Source: Sphagnum magellanicum (Eukaryota > Streptophyta > Sphagnopsida > Sphagnales > Sphagnaceae). Taken from it: a DNA stretch of 64,000 bases. Below are positions 10,705-22,380 of this stretch, in pieces; position 1 is the first letter of the stretch, and every line of letters starts with the position of its first letter. Under the pieces are notes generated by a model. It did not search any database, was not told the origin of the DNA, and was given only the letters and a program-made list of their open reading frames with translations. Position numbers and translations under genes: made by a program. The stretch spans positions 3,695,347-3,759,346 of the forward strand of contig CM038922.1 in NCBI GenBank assembly GCA_021904315.1. Reading direction: 5' to 3'.

Positions 10705-13272
10705 CACTAGAAGAAATTTGAAAATCAACAACTGAATTTGTGACTCATTTGTAGTTATAATGGACACATACAACTAAAAATAACCTAGTCGCTTAAAACA
10801 AGTGTTAAAATACATGACATGACCAGAAGTTGAAAATGTAGTCACAAACCTTACAATTAGGCAAGATTTTCTCATCCGTTGCCATGGATGATCCTTAATA
10901 TGACATGGAACCCCAATTTGCAACTGCATTTGCAACTACATTTAAAATGATCACATGTTACCAAATGTGCCATTGATGGGTGGTTAGGATTTAACCACAT
11001 GGTAATTTAAAGAGCCAATGGCCATAAAACATGTGGCAATTTTCCATTTGTTTAAAAATATATATATAATAATTATAATAATTAAATATTATAATAGTCG
11101 TAATTAAATACTATAATTATAGTAATTAATTTTTATAATTAATTAATTATAATCTATCCTAGGCTAAACTATAATAGGCAACCAAGCATACACTAAATAG
11201 GTAGGTAGGATCCTATTTATTTTGTTGGGGACAAGCATTTTGATTGGTTAAGCCCAAATTGCACATACACTATGTTTATAATGCATTCCATAACTCTAGT
11301 CCATTCCTTCACCTAGTTATATACCTTACAACTTTGAAGTTGTAAACAAAGGATATGGGACAATTCTAATGAAAGGGAAACACTACAACACTACAACACT
11401 ATCATGACATCCTTTGTCCCATACAAAAACATTATCATATATCCGCACAATAAAATATTTATTATTTTCACTAACTATTTACTACCTATCCTGCTTACTA
11501 CCTACTACCTACAAATTAACCTATCATATTAATTAATCAATTAATATAAAAACACTACGACATATCCACACAATAAAAGATTTTTTACTACTTAACTTAA
11601 CTACTTACTACCTAGTACTTATCCTACTCACTACATATTACCTAGGCTACATACCTACTATCAATTACCTAGCCTACATTTAATAAATTAATTACCTAAC
11701 CTATTTATTTTATTATGATTATTATAAAATCATATATCCACATAATAAAAAATTTACGATTTAACCTACCTACTACTTATTACTACCTATCTTATTTATC
11801 ACATACTGCCTAGGTTACATACTTACTATCTACTACCTAGTTTACCTAATAAATTAATTACCTAGTTTACATTTAATAAAATATTTTTTTAACATAGCTA
11901 ATTAATTAATCAATTAATACAAAAACACTACAACATATCCACAAAACAATTTTTTTTGCTTAACTTATAGCCTACCTACCTTTCCCTACTAATACCTATC
12001 CTACTTATTACATACTACCTAGGCTACATACTTAATGTCTACTACCTAGCCTACATTTAATAAATTATTTTTTTAACATAGTTAATTAATTAATCAATTA
12101 ATATAAAAACATTATAACATATCCACAAAATAAAATACCTTTTGCTTAGTTGACCTACAACCTACTAGTACCTATCCTATTTATTACATACTACCTAGGT
12201 TACATACCTAATATCTACTACCTAGCCTACTTGATAAACTAATTACCTACCTTAAATTTAATAAATTAATTTTCTAACTTAACTAATTATTTTATCAATT
12301 AATACAAAAACATTATGACATATGCACAAAATAAAATACCTTTCGTTTAGCTTACCTACCTACTTATTAGTACCTTTCCTACTTATTACATATTACATAA
12401 CCTAACTAATTAATTGATTAAATACCTAACCTAATTAATTAATTAGTTAATAGGAAAACATGATCACATATTCACACAATAAACTAATAAACCTACCTAC
12501 TACCTATCCTACTTACTACCTACTACCTAGTTTACCAATTAATTAATGACCTAACCTAGCTATTAACTACCTACCTAGCTCAACTAGCTTAGCTAGGTTT
12601 GACCTTCATAGCCTAGCCTATTAGTTACACCTAATAAACTAGCCTACTATTACTTATAGATAATTTAGGCCAATTAATTAACTAAGTATGCAAGCTAGGC
12701 TAGGCTACCAATGTACATAGGCCTACTTAGTTTAACATAACCTATTAAGCTTACCTAGCTTGATTTACCAACTAAGTTATAATAACATTTTTTAGCAAAC
12801 TATTAGCTATTAACTATTATATCATGGAAGACCCACATGGATAATTGCAAATAAGACCCATGGATGGGTACATTGAAAGGATAATAGTCCAATTGAAATA
12901 GCAAAATTTTCCATGTGTGGTCTATGTTTCTTTGTTCATGTGGTAGAATATACTATTGCAGTTGCAAAACTTTCATTGTAGTTGCAAAAACAACTACGTT
13001 ATCGTCCATTGATGAATACAATCAAAATTGGTTGACATTATTCATTTTCATGTACATTTTCAATGAAAATTATATTAGTCGTATGTTGTAGTCGCATCTA
13101 CAACTAGAATTTGGTTCAACCTTTCCTAAAGTTGTATATACGACTATAACAAGTTGCAACTACATGGACACGTAGGACTAACACATTGCTAGTCGTAAAA
13201 TTAGTTGGTTTGGACATTAATCGCATAGTAATCACAAAAATATGGTCAAAATGGACAACATTTTTTCTAGTG
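10705..13272. mobile_element. Non-autonomous CACTA (En/Spm-like) element, 2568 bp
   Basis: The left end is CACTAGAAGAAAT. The reverse complement of the right end is CACTAGAAAAAAT, a 13-bp terminal inverted repeat with one mismatch starting with the diagnostic CACTA. The element is flanked by the 3-bp direct repeat CAC (10702-10704 and 13273-13275), the target duplication size of this superfamily. Both subterminal zones are crowded with copies, in both orientations, of a TGTAGTTGCAA / CAACTAC motif (10745-10945 and 12955-13240), as expected for transposase-binding subterminal repeats. The interior is a 185-bp tandem array. No transposase ORF is present. Confidence 0.88.
11400..12510. repeat. 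Tandem array of about 185 bp inside the CACTA element
   Basis: A unit with TTAATTAATCAATTAATA, AAAAACACTA.GACATATCC and ACA.AATAAAA, followed by CCTACTACCTATCCTACTTA and CCTAGGCTACATA, recurs. The AAAAACA...CACATAT anchor falls near 11428, 11549, 11735, 11922, 12103, 12304 and 12462. Spacing is roughly 120-200 bp. Composition is extremely AT-rich and strand-asymmetric (C, A and T on the plus strand). Confidence 0.8.
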
Positions 13273-15085
13273 CACTAGAAGATAACTACTTACATCAACT
13301 ATGATTCCACCAAGGAATCAATTTAAGGTTGGGATGGTTGAATGGAATAATTCCATAATAGACATAGTCTCCAATTAAATGAAGTGGGTTCATGCATGTA
13401 GAAACTGCCTATTTGAAATACATTGGACATAATGCACATAGAACAGAATGTGTTTAACAACTTGCTGAAATATTGTCTGGTGAAAGGGACATTATGGAGG
13501 TGCGAAAGGACATGGAAGAGCCAAATGTACAACAACACTTATCGTTATGAAGGAGGCCTATAGGTACAAATTTCTTTAAACCAACAGCCCCATTTGTGTT
13601 CACTCTTGAAATGAAAACAAGTCATTCCTTGATTTTGTGATAGACATTCATGCTCCAACATGATACTCAGTTGCATTTAAGAAGCATGTCAATTCAAAAA
13701 GGTTGTTTGCCATGAAAAGCCATGACCACCATGTCATGGTACAACAAATATTACCACTTGTAGTGCGCAATCTTCTGCAACCAGGCCCTAGAGTAACAAT
13801 TATATGATTAGGAAGAGCATTTGGCAAAATATGTGCAAAGGTGATCAATCTAAATGACCTTTCCAATTTGTGAACATATGTGGTTGAATCATTGTGCCTT
13901 TTAGAAATATGGTTTCCACCTACATTATTTGATTTGATGATTCATCTCCTAATTCATCTAGTAGATGAATTAGAGATATGTGGGCCAATGGGTGGTAGAT
14001 GGTGCTATTGTGAGTTGATGCATAGTTGGGTGGACCAATTTGGGTGTCATGCTAATTAATTATGCCTTGTGGTTGCCATTGCGATGCCCATGTTGCTTTA
14101 TAGGTTTTTAAATTTATTGAAATGGACTTTGTTTAAATATTTAACTTGAATATCTACATAATGCATAAAATCATTTTACAATTTTTTAAAAATCGTAAAA
14201 GCCATGGACTTTTGAACTCAAAACTCATGGATTGCACTTCTAACTTTCATTTCTATGTGGATTATGCTATAGTCCATGTTGACTAATGGGGTGTGTGTTA
14301 GGGACTTGGAATTAACAATATATCATATCAAACAAGTGTAGGAAAAAATAAAATGAATGGGGTTTTTAAACTATATTTATGGACTTTTGAGTGGGCTATA
14401 TAATCAAGAGCATTTTTTCATAAGTCCATATCATATTGGAGGAAGAAATGTTTTATGATTTTTTTGCTTAGATGCTTAAAGAAATAAAAAATTTAAATGT
14501 GCCATTAACGACATGGAAAAATATGGTGGAAATCGATGTAAACTAGTGTAAACTAGTTGTAATTTCTAAAATTTGAACATTTTTTTGAGTAAACAGGGAC
14601 TTTGTTCTGTGGCAAATTGGTCCACCCAACCATGCATTGACCCCTTAATGGAAAGATACCTAAATTTTTTGAAGAGTTATGTAAAGAATAGGGTTTGGCC
14701 AAAAACCTGCATGGCTTCTGGCTATATGTATGATGAGGCATTAGGGTTTTTCATGGAATATTTTGCATTATATCCACATACTCAATGTCGAATGTGGGAT
14801 CCTAATGAAGATGCAAAGGACAATAGTGAGGTCCTTAAACGACGGGCCTAGTTCAAGAGACTGAACATGGTGGAATTACAAGGAATTCGTGAACATGTCA
14901 TCACAAAGTCTATGACAATTGAAGGATTATACAGGTGTGTGTTTCACATGAACATGTTGAAATCATTGTTACGGATCCATTTGCATTGTGAGTTGTGTGT
15001 GCATAATGTTAATGTGCATATGCAAGTTTACATTGTTTCAAGTGACAATTTTAGGGTTTATGCAGGTCCAAGTTTTATGTTCTAG
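13273..15085 (+). pseudogene. CACTA TNP2-type transposase remnant, DUF4218 region
   Basis: The plus strand carries a decayed but readable CACTA transposase. At 13440-13550 it reads NVFNNLLKY, then after a frameshift SGERDIMEVRKDMEE, as at the TNP2/DUF4218 junction. At 13676-14010 it reads KRLFAMKSHDHHVMVQQ, then LPLVVRNLL. This is the conserved SHDxHxxxQQxLP block of DUF4218, followed by VESLCLLEIWFPPTLFD. At 14644-14860 comes MERYLNFLKSYVKNR and YMYDEALGFF. Stops and frameshifts abound. The 14012-14643 insertion splits the domain just before the MERYL block. Transposases of this family cut and paste DNA ending in CACTA. Confidence 0.8.
14012..14643. mobile_element. 632-bp terminal-inverted-repeat element nested in the transposase
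   Basis: The left end (14012-14042) and the reverse complement of the right end (14613-14643) share a core ATGCATRGTTGGGTGG then ACCAATTTG, about 30 bp with a few mismatches. The element lies precisely where the DUF4218 reading frame is interrupted. Coding similarity stops after GGRWCY and resumes at LMERYLNFLK. The interior has no coding potential. The superfamily is unclear because no target duplication is convincing. Confidence 0.7.
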
Positions 15086-15472
15086 TTCAAAGTCTACATA
15101 GACTAATGAAAGTAATTTGTGGATTTTGGAGCATAACATGGGTGGAATGTGGAAGGGTTGATAGGTCTATCTAGTGATACTTTGGTGAGAACAATAATGA
15201 TATATCCATGTATTATGAGAGGAATGTAATTAAACCATTGGACATTATGAAATGTGCATGGTAGGAAGTGTGAGTGGTTTAAGCATGGTTTAGGCGATGC
15301 ATGGTGGCATAATGGAATGTGACCATTACATTTCACTATCAATGGGCATGGTGAGATGAGGCGGTTTAACCATTAAAATTTTAGATTTCATCATAATCAT
15401 CCATAAATGTGTTTTTACATGATAAAAAAGGACTAAATAAAAAAGACAGAAAAGGGTGATGTTGTGATAAGA
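15086..15472. other. Decayed CACTA interior without recognisable coding
   Basis: This lies between the DUF4218 remnant and the nested CACTA insertion. It shares short phrases (GGAATGTAA, TGTGCATGGT) with 17590-17720. No domain is recognised. Confidence 0.4.
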
Positions 15473-15640
15473 CACTACTACCAAAGTGGGGTGTGATTTA
15501 CTAGTTTAAATCACTATGGGACCTTAAAAGTGAAATAACTTCATTGCATTTTACTAATTTCACCTAGTGAAAGTTATTTCACCATATTATCACTATGTAG
15601 ACATCATGTTTCATTACTAATTAACATAATTCACTATTAA

Positions 15641-15940
15641 CCACTAGTAACCAATAATAGAATAGTCACCAGTAGCCATTAATAAAATAGCCACTAGTAA
15701 CCAATAATAGAATAGTCACCAGTAGCCATTAATAAAATAGCCACTAGTAACCAATAATAGAATAGTCACCAGTAGCCATTAATAAAATAGCCACTAATAA
15801 CCAATAATAGAATAGCCACCAATAGCCATTAATAAAATAGCCACTAGTAACCAATAATAGAATAGTCACCAGTAGCCATTAATAAAATAGCCATTAGTAA
15901 CCAATAATAGAATAGTCACCAATAGCCATTAATATAATAG
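15641..15940. repeat. 50-bp tandem repeat, six units, each a 25-bp dimer
   Basis: CCACTAGTAACCAATAATAG begins at 15641, 15691, 15741, 15791, 15841 and 15891, an exact 50-bp period. Each unit is two diverged 25-mers, one with CCAATAATAGAATAG and one with GCCATTAATAAAATAG. Degenerate single 25-mers continue to about 16080. Near-identity between 50-bp units and larger divergence between the two halves indicates recent amplification of a dimer. Confidence 0.93.
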
Positions 15941-16914
15941 CCACAAATAGCCACCAATATAATAACTACTAATGGCCATTAATAGAATAACCACTAATAA
16001 CTATTAGTAAAATTACCACAAAAAAACATTGATAGCCACAAAAAATAAGTAGTAATAGCCATTAATAACCACCAATGACAATAATAAAAAAATAATCAAT
16101 AACCATATATTATAATTACTTAGGATTGCCAAAAATAATTTAAGGTGAAATAATTTATAATAAATAAAAATAATTTAAGGTGAAATAACTTTTAATAGTC
16201 AAAAGTAACTTATAATAACTACAAATAGTCTAAATTGAAATAATTTACAATAGCCAAAAATAAAATAAAATAGATTTTATTTTTTTAATAATTGAAAATA
16301 GCCTAAGGTGAAATAAGTTAAAATAGCTAAAAGTAATTTATACTAACTATAAACAGTCTAAATTGAAATAATTTACAATAGCAAAAAAAACATAGAATAA
16401 CTAAAAAAAATTACAATAGCTGAAAATAACCTAAATTGAAATAAGTTAAAATAGTCAAAAATAACTTAGAAATAACCAAAAGTAGTTTAGGGTGAAATAA
16501 CAAAAAATAACCAAAAGTAATTGAGAATACCCATAAATAACCGTAAATAATGTAGGGTGAAAAAATTTAAATTAATGAAAAATAGTCATATAATAATTGA
16601 AAGTAGCTTAACATAAGTAGTATTATTATATTAACAAAAAAATCCATTTATTAAAGTTTTTTTTTTCAAAAGAATGGTCATTGAAATGTTAGTGAATAAT
16701 GATATTCAAATTTTTTTTTGTTCAAATGATTTTAAACTTTCAAAAGGAAATAAATGTAATCATGTACATTATTGAATTTTTTAAAAAACTAAACTCAAAT
16801 CATTTCATTTGAACAAAATCTCAATAAGATATGAATTTTCAAAGTTTATGTTTTTGTAATGTTTAAAATGAAGTATTTGATAAATAAAATGTAATGTAAC
16901 ATATTATCACAACA

Positions 16915-16990
16915 AGTGTGGTGGCTTGATGGTAAGGGTGTTTGCCCCCATTCCAAAGGTCAAGGGATCAAACATCATGGGTGGTGTTGT
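16915..16990 (+). other. tRNA-like Pol III promoter block inside CACTA copy 1
   Basis: TGGCTTGATGGTAAGG at 16922-16937 matches the internal A box of tRNA genes and tRNA-derived SINEs (TGGCNNAGTGG). GGGATCAAACA at about 16964 is a degenerate B box at tRNA-like distance. A better B box is kept in the other copy. It is not a functional tRNA: there is no acceptor stem pairing or CCA-proximal structure. Confidence 0.5.
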
Positions 16991-17430
16991 GTGTGGTCAA
17001 CAATGGTATGTTGACCGAATATTCGATCTCCTATCGAATTCCTAGGCTAGGTGCTTAGGTTGATTACATTGCCTACCTACTACCTACCTAGGTTAGGTTT
17101 TTAACCTAGCGTAGGTAGTGACATGTGTTAATAAATAATAGGTTTTAAAAATCATGAAATTATCAATAATATTTTATATTAAGTAATTAAATTTTAATTA
17201 ATTTCCATACTGGTTAGTTAAGTAACTAGCAAGTGAATGGTTTGGTAAATTTGTATTTCAGTTGAGAATAACCTTGTTTCACTAGGTATTAATAAAACAA
17301 GTCATTGTCCGTAGTAACTGGTCCCTGCTCATTAGGGGGTTAAACAATTTCACTAGGTGAAAATGTCCAAATTCACTCAAAAATCTAGTGAAACCCAGAA
17401 TGAACTAGGACGCATTTCCTAGTAGTGAGA

Positions 17431-20390
17431 TTTTGGTACACCTTAAAGAATTTAGACCCCCCATTATGAAAGGAACATGGCTAATTATGTTTATTACAAG
17501 CCTAGAATGATATTGGGGGTACAACCAATGGTGAAACCTAAGTGTAATGTAAGTGGTGCAACTTTAATTATTGGGTTCAAAGTTGTGCATGGCAACAACG
17601 TGGAATGTAACCAATAGCTTCCACAATCCAATGGTCTTGGTGGGTTGTAATGATTACAAGGTTGTAGGTTAATGTTAGTGGAGTGGAATGTAACCCATAC
17701 ATTTTAATATGAAGTGTGCATGGTTGACTATAATGTTTATAAATCTTAAAGGTAAATGCATAGTTGAATGGTTCCTTTAAGGTAGATATAACTCTCACAA
17801 GACTCACAAACAAGTTTTTATAAATGATCCATATGGATATAGTTTCTATTTTTATTTCATTCATGTAATCTTTGACTACTAAAGTTTAAGTCACTTATGA
17901 AACCTTTTAAGGTTAGGTTTAAACCCATATTGAAAAATATTGTTGTTCGGAGGTCTAGTGAAATCAATTTGAAATCCTAAAAGAAAAAACCCATAAAGTC
18001 CATAAGAATAAAAGCCCATTTAGATCTTTCAATTTTCTTTGGGCACAAAAAATCCTAACAAATTTTTAAAAAATCATTTCAAAAGGACTTTTGAAAACAA
18101 GGTCCAATTATGACCTTTCAAAAGTTCATAACTACCATTTGGTTAAGGTTTCATTTACAAGTGTGCACGGTTGGTTGTAACACATACATCATGTTTAGAA
18201 AGATATTGGGGTGGAAGGAATGGTGAATTGGCCATGGATTGCAAGTGGTCTAAGAAGTGGGAAAGCTAAGTTGTGACAATGACAAATTGTTAACAACATT
18301 GCGATGGAACTAATGATTGAGTGTCCAAGCAATGATGCTTTGGTGTAGTGAAAACAATGCATGTGTTATAGGCTTAATCTAAGATTGGTTGGGGGGGGGG
18401 GGCATTGTGGAATGTTCTATAGGTTGAATATTATTGAAATTGTTGTAACAAATGAAGTTGGAACATTGGTGCAAAGAGTGGCAAAAAACATGTTCTAGGC
18501 TACAACAAGATCATACAAAGTTTTGTGCAAGGGTAATGGGTGGTTGTCGAGCCTGGTGGAATATACAATGGCCAATGATCACCTCACAATAAATATCCCA
18601 CCTTTTGCAAATTGGCTATTAAATGCTATGAGGGTGCAAACTATTAATGGTGTGGAAGTTGACCCTGATGTGCTACATTTTTTCCACCCTCCAAACCGTA
18701 TTGCTTATGCATGCAAAAACATGTGGGCATATGGAAATCATTATTGAATTGATGAGAATGAAGGACGCATGGCACATGCAACCTATGGTAGTAGGTGGCA
18801 TGCATATTCAGCCAAGGCAATTAATGTTTTGCCTAAGATCATAACATTATAATCGCCAACATGCATTATGTAGGGTTGTTGAAAGAGATAATTATTGTGT
18901 CATATGAAGGATTATGCTTTGTGGTCATGAAGTGTTCATGGATTCTTATAAACACCCATGGTAATCTAATGGTACGACCATGGTAAACATAAATATGGAT
19001 TTTGGATGGTGAACCATGGTTAAAGAGTGTTTGCACATGTGGAGCCATACGTGTTTCCATCAATAGTATCTCATGTGAGTTCTTGATTTCCATAGAATCT
19101 AACTAAATGAACAACAAAAATACCATATGCATTAATCAACCCAATGTGCATATGGAAGTTTACATTGTTTTAAGTGACAATTTTAGGGTTTATGCAAGTC
19201 CATGTTGTATTTGATAGACGTGTTTGTGGTAGAATCCATTTTCCACATAACATTTGCAATTCGCTATGGGGTGACATGACTTATTTCACTAGCACATTGG
19301 GTGAAAACATGATCAAGTATACAACAAAAGTAGTTATAAGTAGTTACATATATTTTTACACATAAATGTAAGAAAGTAGAGTCAAAACCTTTCCAATCAT
19401 TGTCAAACCATCATGGTGTACAATATTGAGTTTATAATATGTTGTATATAAAGTTTGGAAAACTTTAGTGTACTAAAAGTAGGTCAAAAATATTTTAAAT
19501 TTTGATTAATGGAATTATGTTCAAAACTACTTTTACATTAAAAGATTGATACGTTATTTTTTTACCTTGGAAGTTGAAAGTGCACAAGTAAATTTTAAAT
19601 GGCCATGAACCAAGAAAGTAAAAAAATTCAATATTTCATCTATTTGAAGCCTACTTTGTTTCTTTGGGCAACCCATAAAATTTTTAAAAAATTACTTGCA
19701 TTTTTCAGAATTCTACCTAAATCTACTTTAAACATGATTCTTCAATATCACTGACATAAATTCAAAGAACATGTTCATATTGATCATTAAATAAATAATA
19801 TTTAAAAATTTGATATGTTAAGGCTTGATGTATGGTTACTTTACACTTTTCTTGACAAGGATCATGAAATGTATACTTGATCATGCTTTCACCCCATTAC
19901 ACTAATATTATACTTGTGTTCTATGTGTGTTCCATTATAATGGAGTTGGCACCTTGTAATTAAACATTATTGAATTGTAAGTAAAATGCCATAACCATTG
20001 CAGTGATTAATTACATTGCTCTCACTTTCTAGGAATAACAAATAGCTTACACATGTACCATAATCTCCCAATAGTTATTTTGACCCATGCACATTGCAAT
20101 GTCATAGGTGTTTTTTGTCCCAGACAAGGTGGGTAGTGGAGATTGGCGAGCAGTTGTGCAAAAAGAAACATGGGTTCAATGGGTGCAAGTTGAAGTTGTG
20201 GACTTGATGATTGGGATAGACATAGATGGGGTGTTCATGGACATGCAAGCGGCTGGTGTAACAAGAGATAACGCAAGGAACATTGAAGAAGAAGAGGGAG
20301 TGTTGGCAACAGAAATGGAGTGACTAGATGCCATTGTTAACGTTGAAGCATTAGAAAATGACGAAGAACCTTTTGCAACTTGATTAAATT
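17431..20390 (+). pseudogene. C-terminal remnants of the CACTA transposase
   Basis: After the nested element, plus-strand coding scraps resume. At 18520-18840 the frame reads a segment ending YGNHYWIDENEGRMAHATYG after one stop, with a Pro-containing motif (PPNRIAY) before it. This resembles the central part of CACTA ORFs, where a VNGxxF...NSGV block is usual. At 20105-20320 it reads VFFVPDKVGSGDWRAVVQ, matching the QVFYVxDPxxxxWxVVL motif near the C terminus of these proteins. An acidic tail (NIEEEEGVLA) and a stop near 20381 follow. The reading is broken throughout. Confidence 0.6.
17966..18155. repeat. Left member of a 190-bp direct repeat pair (with 20785-20975)
   Basis: Shared phrases in the same order and orientation are AAGTCCTAAAAGGAAAACCC, CCATTTAGA.CTTTCAA, GGACTT.TGAAAA and GGTTAAGGTTTTC. 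The copies are diverged by small indels and lie about 2.8 kb apart, within and just after the transposase remnant. Confidence 0.65.
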
Positions 20391-21985
20391 CTTTGCTAGG
20401 TTTCAAAATTGTACAACATCACATTTTACCCTTATATGTAGTGCCTATGTAAAACTCTTTGATGGGTGACACCAATGTAAACTTGTAGGCGTGTAAGTAG
20501 TTTGGGGTAAGTGGATCAAAACACAATGTTTTTTAAGCATGTACATCAAACATCATTTTGATATAATAGGGTGAATGCATGGTATAATGGTTCAATAATA
20601 GTAGAAAATACATTCCTTACAAGTCCATACAAGATTATTTAAAATGATTAAAATGGACATGGTTGTTACTTTTTAAAATATTATTATATTAATCTTAAAT
20701 AATGCATGTTCAATCACCTACAAACCTTCCCAAATCTATGTGAAAAGTTATATTTAATGTAACAAATGTCATTTTTTGATATGGAAGTCCTAAAAGGAAA
20801 ACCCACAAAGTCCAAAGGAATAATGCCCCATTTAGAACTTTCAAAAACATATGTTTTTGGGACAAAGAAATTGAAAAACAAACAAAAATTGCAACTCATA
20901 TGGACTTATGAAAATATGATCAAATTTTAACCATTTAAAAGTCTTTAACTATTAAACGGTTAAGGTTTTCAAAGAAAAGATTTTTCATATGAGTTTATCA
21001 TCTTGTATTACATTATATATTGAGTCCCAATAACAAATTTGAAATGTGAATCAATATAAAATTTTCCATTGTGATGTTCTAGTCAGAAGATCAATCCATA
21101 TTTTTCAACTTCAAAAGTCCATTACTATTAACAAATGAATTTTTTATTAATAAATAACCACATAATTATCTTCATAATGAAATTAATAATCTTGATTCAA
21201 GTCTCAATTATTATATTTAAGGATATATTAATCACCATATGCATTTGAATAAAAGGCACCTAGGGGAAAAACACCATTTCGTCGGAAAGTGAGCCACCGT
21301 AGCTTACATCTACCCAACATGTAAAATGTCTTTCCAACCTCCATTGTGCACAATGCCCAAATGCCACAATTGCAATTCCAAGATTCCACATGGTATTTAA
21401 ACATGACATGAAGCTAAATACAAAACCCTTCCATAATTTTCATTTTCAATTATTGTTTCATTAGCATTTGTCCTTGAAAATTCCATTTTGTAATATTCTT
21501 CAAAATTTGTATGATTATAATGGAAAAAATGAAACAAAAAAAATTGTGAATTATAAAATGATTTAAATGTTTTAGGGTTTTGAAGATTTAATTGCTTGAC
21601 TAAAAATGATCTAAACATTTATAAAAATATAGAATCATTTAAACCTAAGCATTTACAAGAAATTATAAAAAAGCTCATTTATTACCATTTCAAAAAGAAA
21701 AAAATAAACTAATAAAATTTTTCCAAAACTTCTTCCAAAAATCCCTACAAAATAACAAAACAATAAAAATTGTTTGAATCAACACAAAGTAAGTAAAAAT
21801 TTAAATATAAATCTTGGAAGAAAAACTAGTATAAAAAATTCCAAAAAAATAGGGGAAAAAACTTACTCTTTCCATTGGCTTGGAGTTTATTACTTCCAAG
21901 TTGTTTCCTCCCAAACTCTAAACTTGCAATGTCAAAAGTTGAATCTTTAACACATTGTAAAAAAAAGGAACTTTCGCGTGCGCGG
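20391..21985. other. AT-rich intergenic DNA
   Basis: No gene is recognised. The part 20785-20975 is a direct repeat of 17966-18155. The rest is A/T-rich without clear structure. The 3' terminus of the decayed autonomous CACTA element should lie near its left edge, but no clear TAGTG end was found. Confidence 0.4.
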
Positions 21986-22380
21986 GGGGGGGGTGGGTTA
22001 ATACCAATCTAGGTAAGGGAGCAATGAAGCAAAGGAGTAGCAAAGCAACAAGGAACAAAAATGATGTACTTGGGCAACATAGCAAGGAAACATAATGGAA
22101 TAGCAAAACACGGGTGAATAGCCACACATGGAGGAGCAAGGATGCATAGAAACATCAAAGCACAAGGGACCACAAGAGCAACGAAGTACAAGAATAACAA
22201 AAGCACAACAATGCAACGAAACATAAGTGAACACATGAATAATGAAACACACAAGAACACATGAACAATGAAACACAATGGAGTGGCAAAGCATAACAAA
22301 GCAACAAAGCAAGAGGACTAGCAAACACACCAAAAAATGGCGAAACATGGAGGGAAAAGGTGGGGCCAAAATGCAGATTG
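21986..22380. repeat. Low-complexity purine/CA-rich tract
   Basis: The plus strand is a run of short irregular words (AGCAA, GAAACA, ACAAGAA, GCAACAA). The hydrophobic open frames on the minus strand come from this composition (Leu, Phe, Cys and Ser from TTT/TGT/CTT words) and are not genes. A C/G homopolymer precedes it near 21982. Confidence 0.7.

Larger units (their letters stand above)
15473..17427. mobile_element. Non-autonomous CACTA element, 1955 bp, copy 1
   Basis: The left end is CACTACTACCAAAGTG; the reverse complement of the right end is CACTACTAGGAAATGC. The flanking 3-bp duplication is AGA (15470-15472 and 17428-17430). The element is homologous over its whole length to 56974-59330. 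Both begin with CACTATGGGACCTTAAAAGTG just inside the left end, carry a CCA..AATAGCCATTAATAAAATA repeat field, then a tRNA-promoter-like block. Both end with AAATGTCCAAATTCACTCAAA followed by CTAGTGAAACC. No transposase is encoded. It interrupts the larger decayed CACTA transposase, so it inserted later. Confidence 0.9.

Noticed and set aside
16915..16990. Functional tRNA gene
   Set aside because: A and B boxes are present but no acceptor or anticodon stem can be formed, and the same block recurs inside another transposon copy.
18394..18403. G homopolymer as a structural or regulatory site
   Set aside because: Isolated homopolymers of this kind recur (21982, 30731, 40610) in non-coding DNA; also prone to sequencing error.
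21918..22369. Hydrophobic minus-strand open frames resembling a membrane protein
   Set aside because: Three overlapping frames all give Leu/Phe/Cys/Ser-rich sequence because the tract is low-complexity AGCAA/ACAA words; no family motif.
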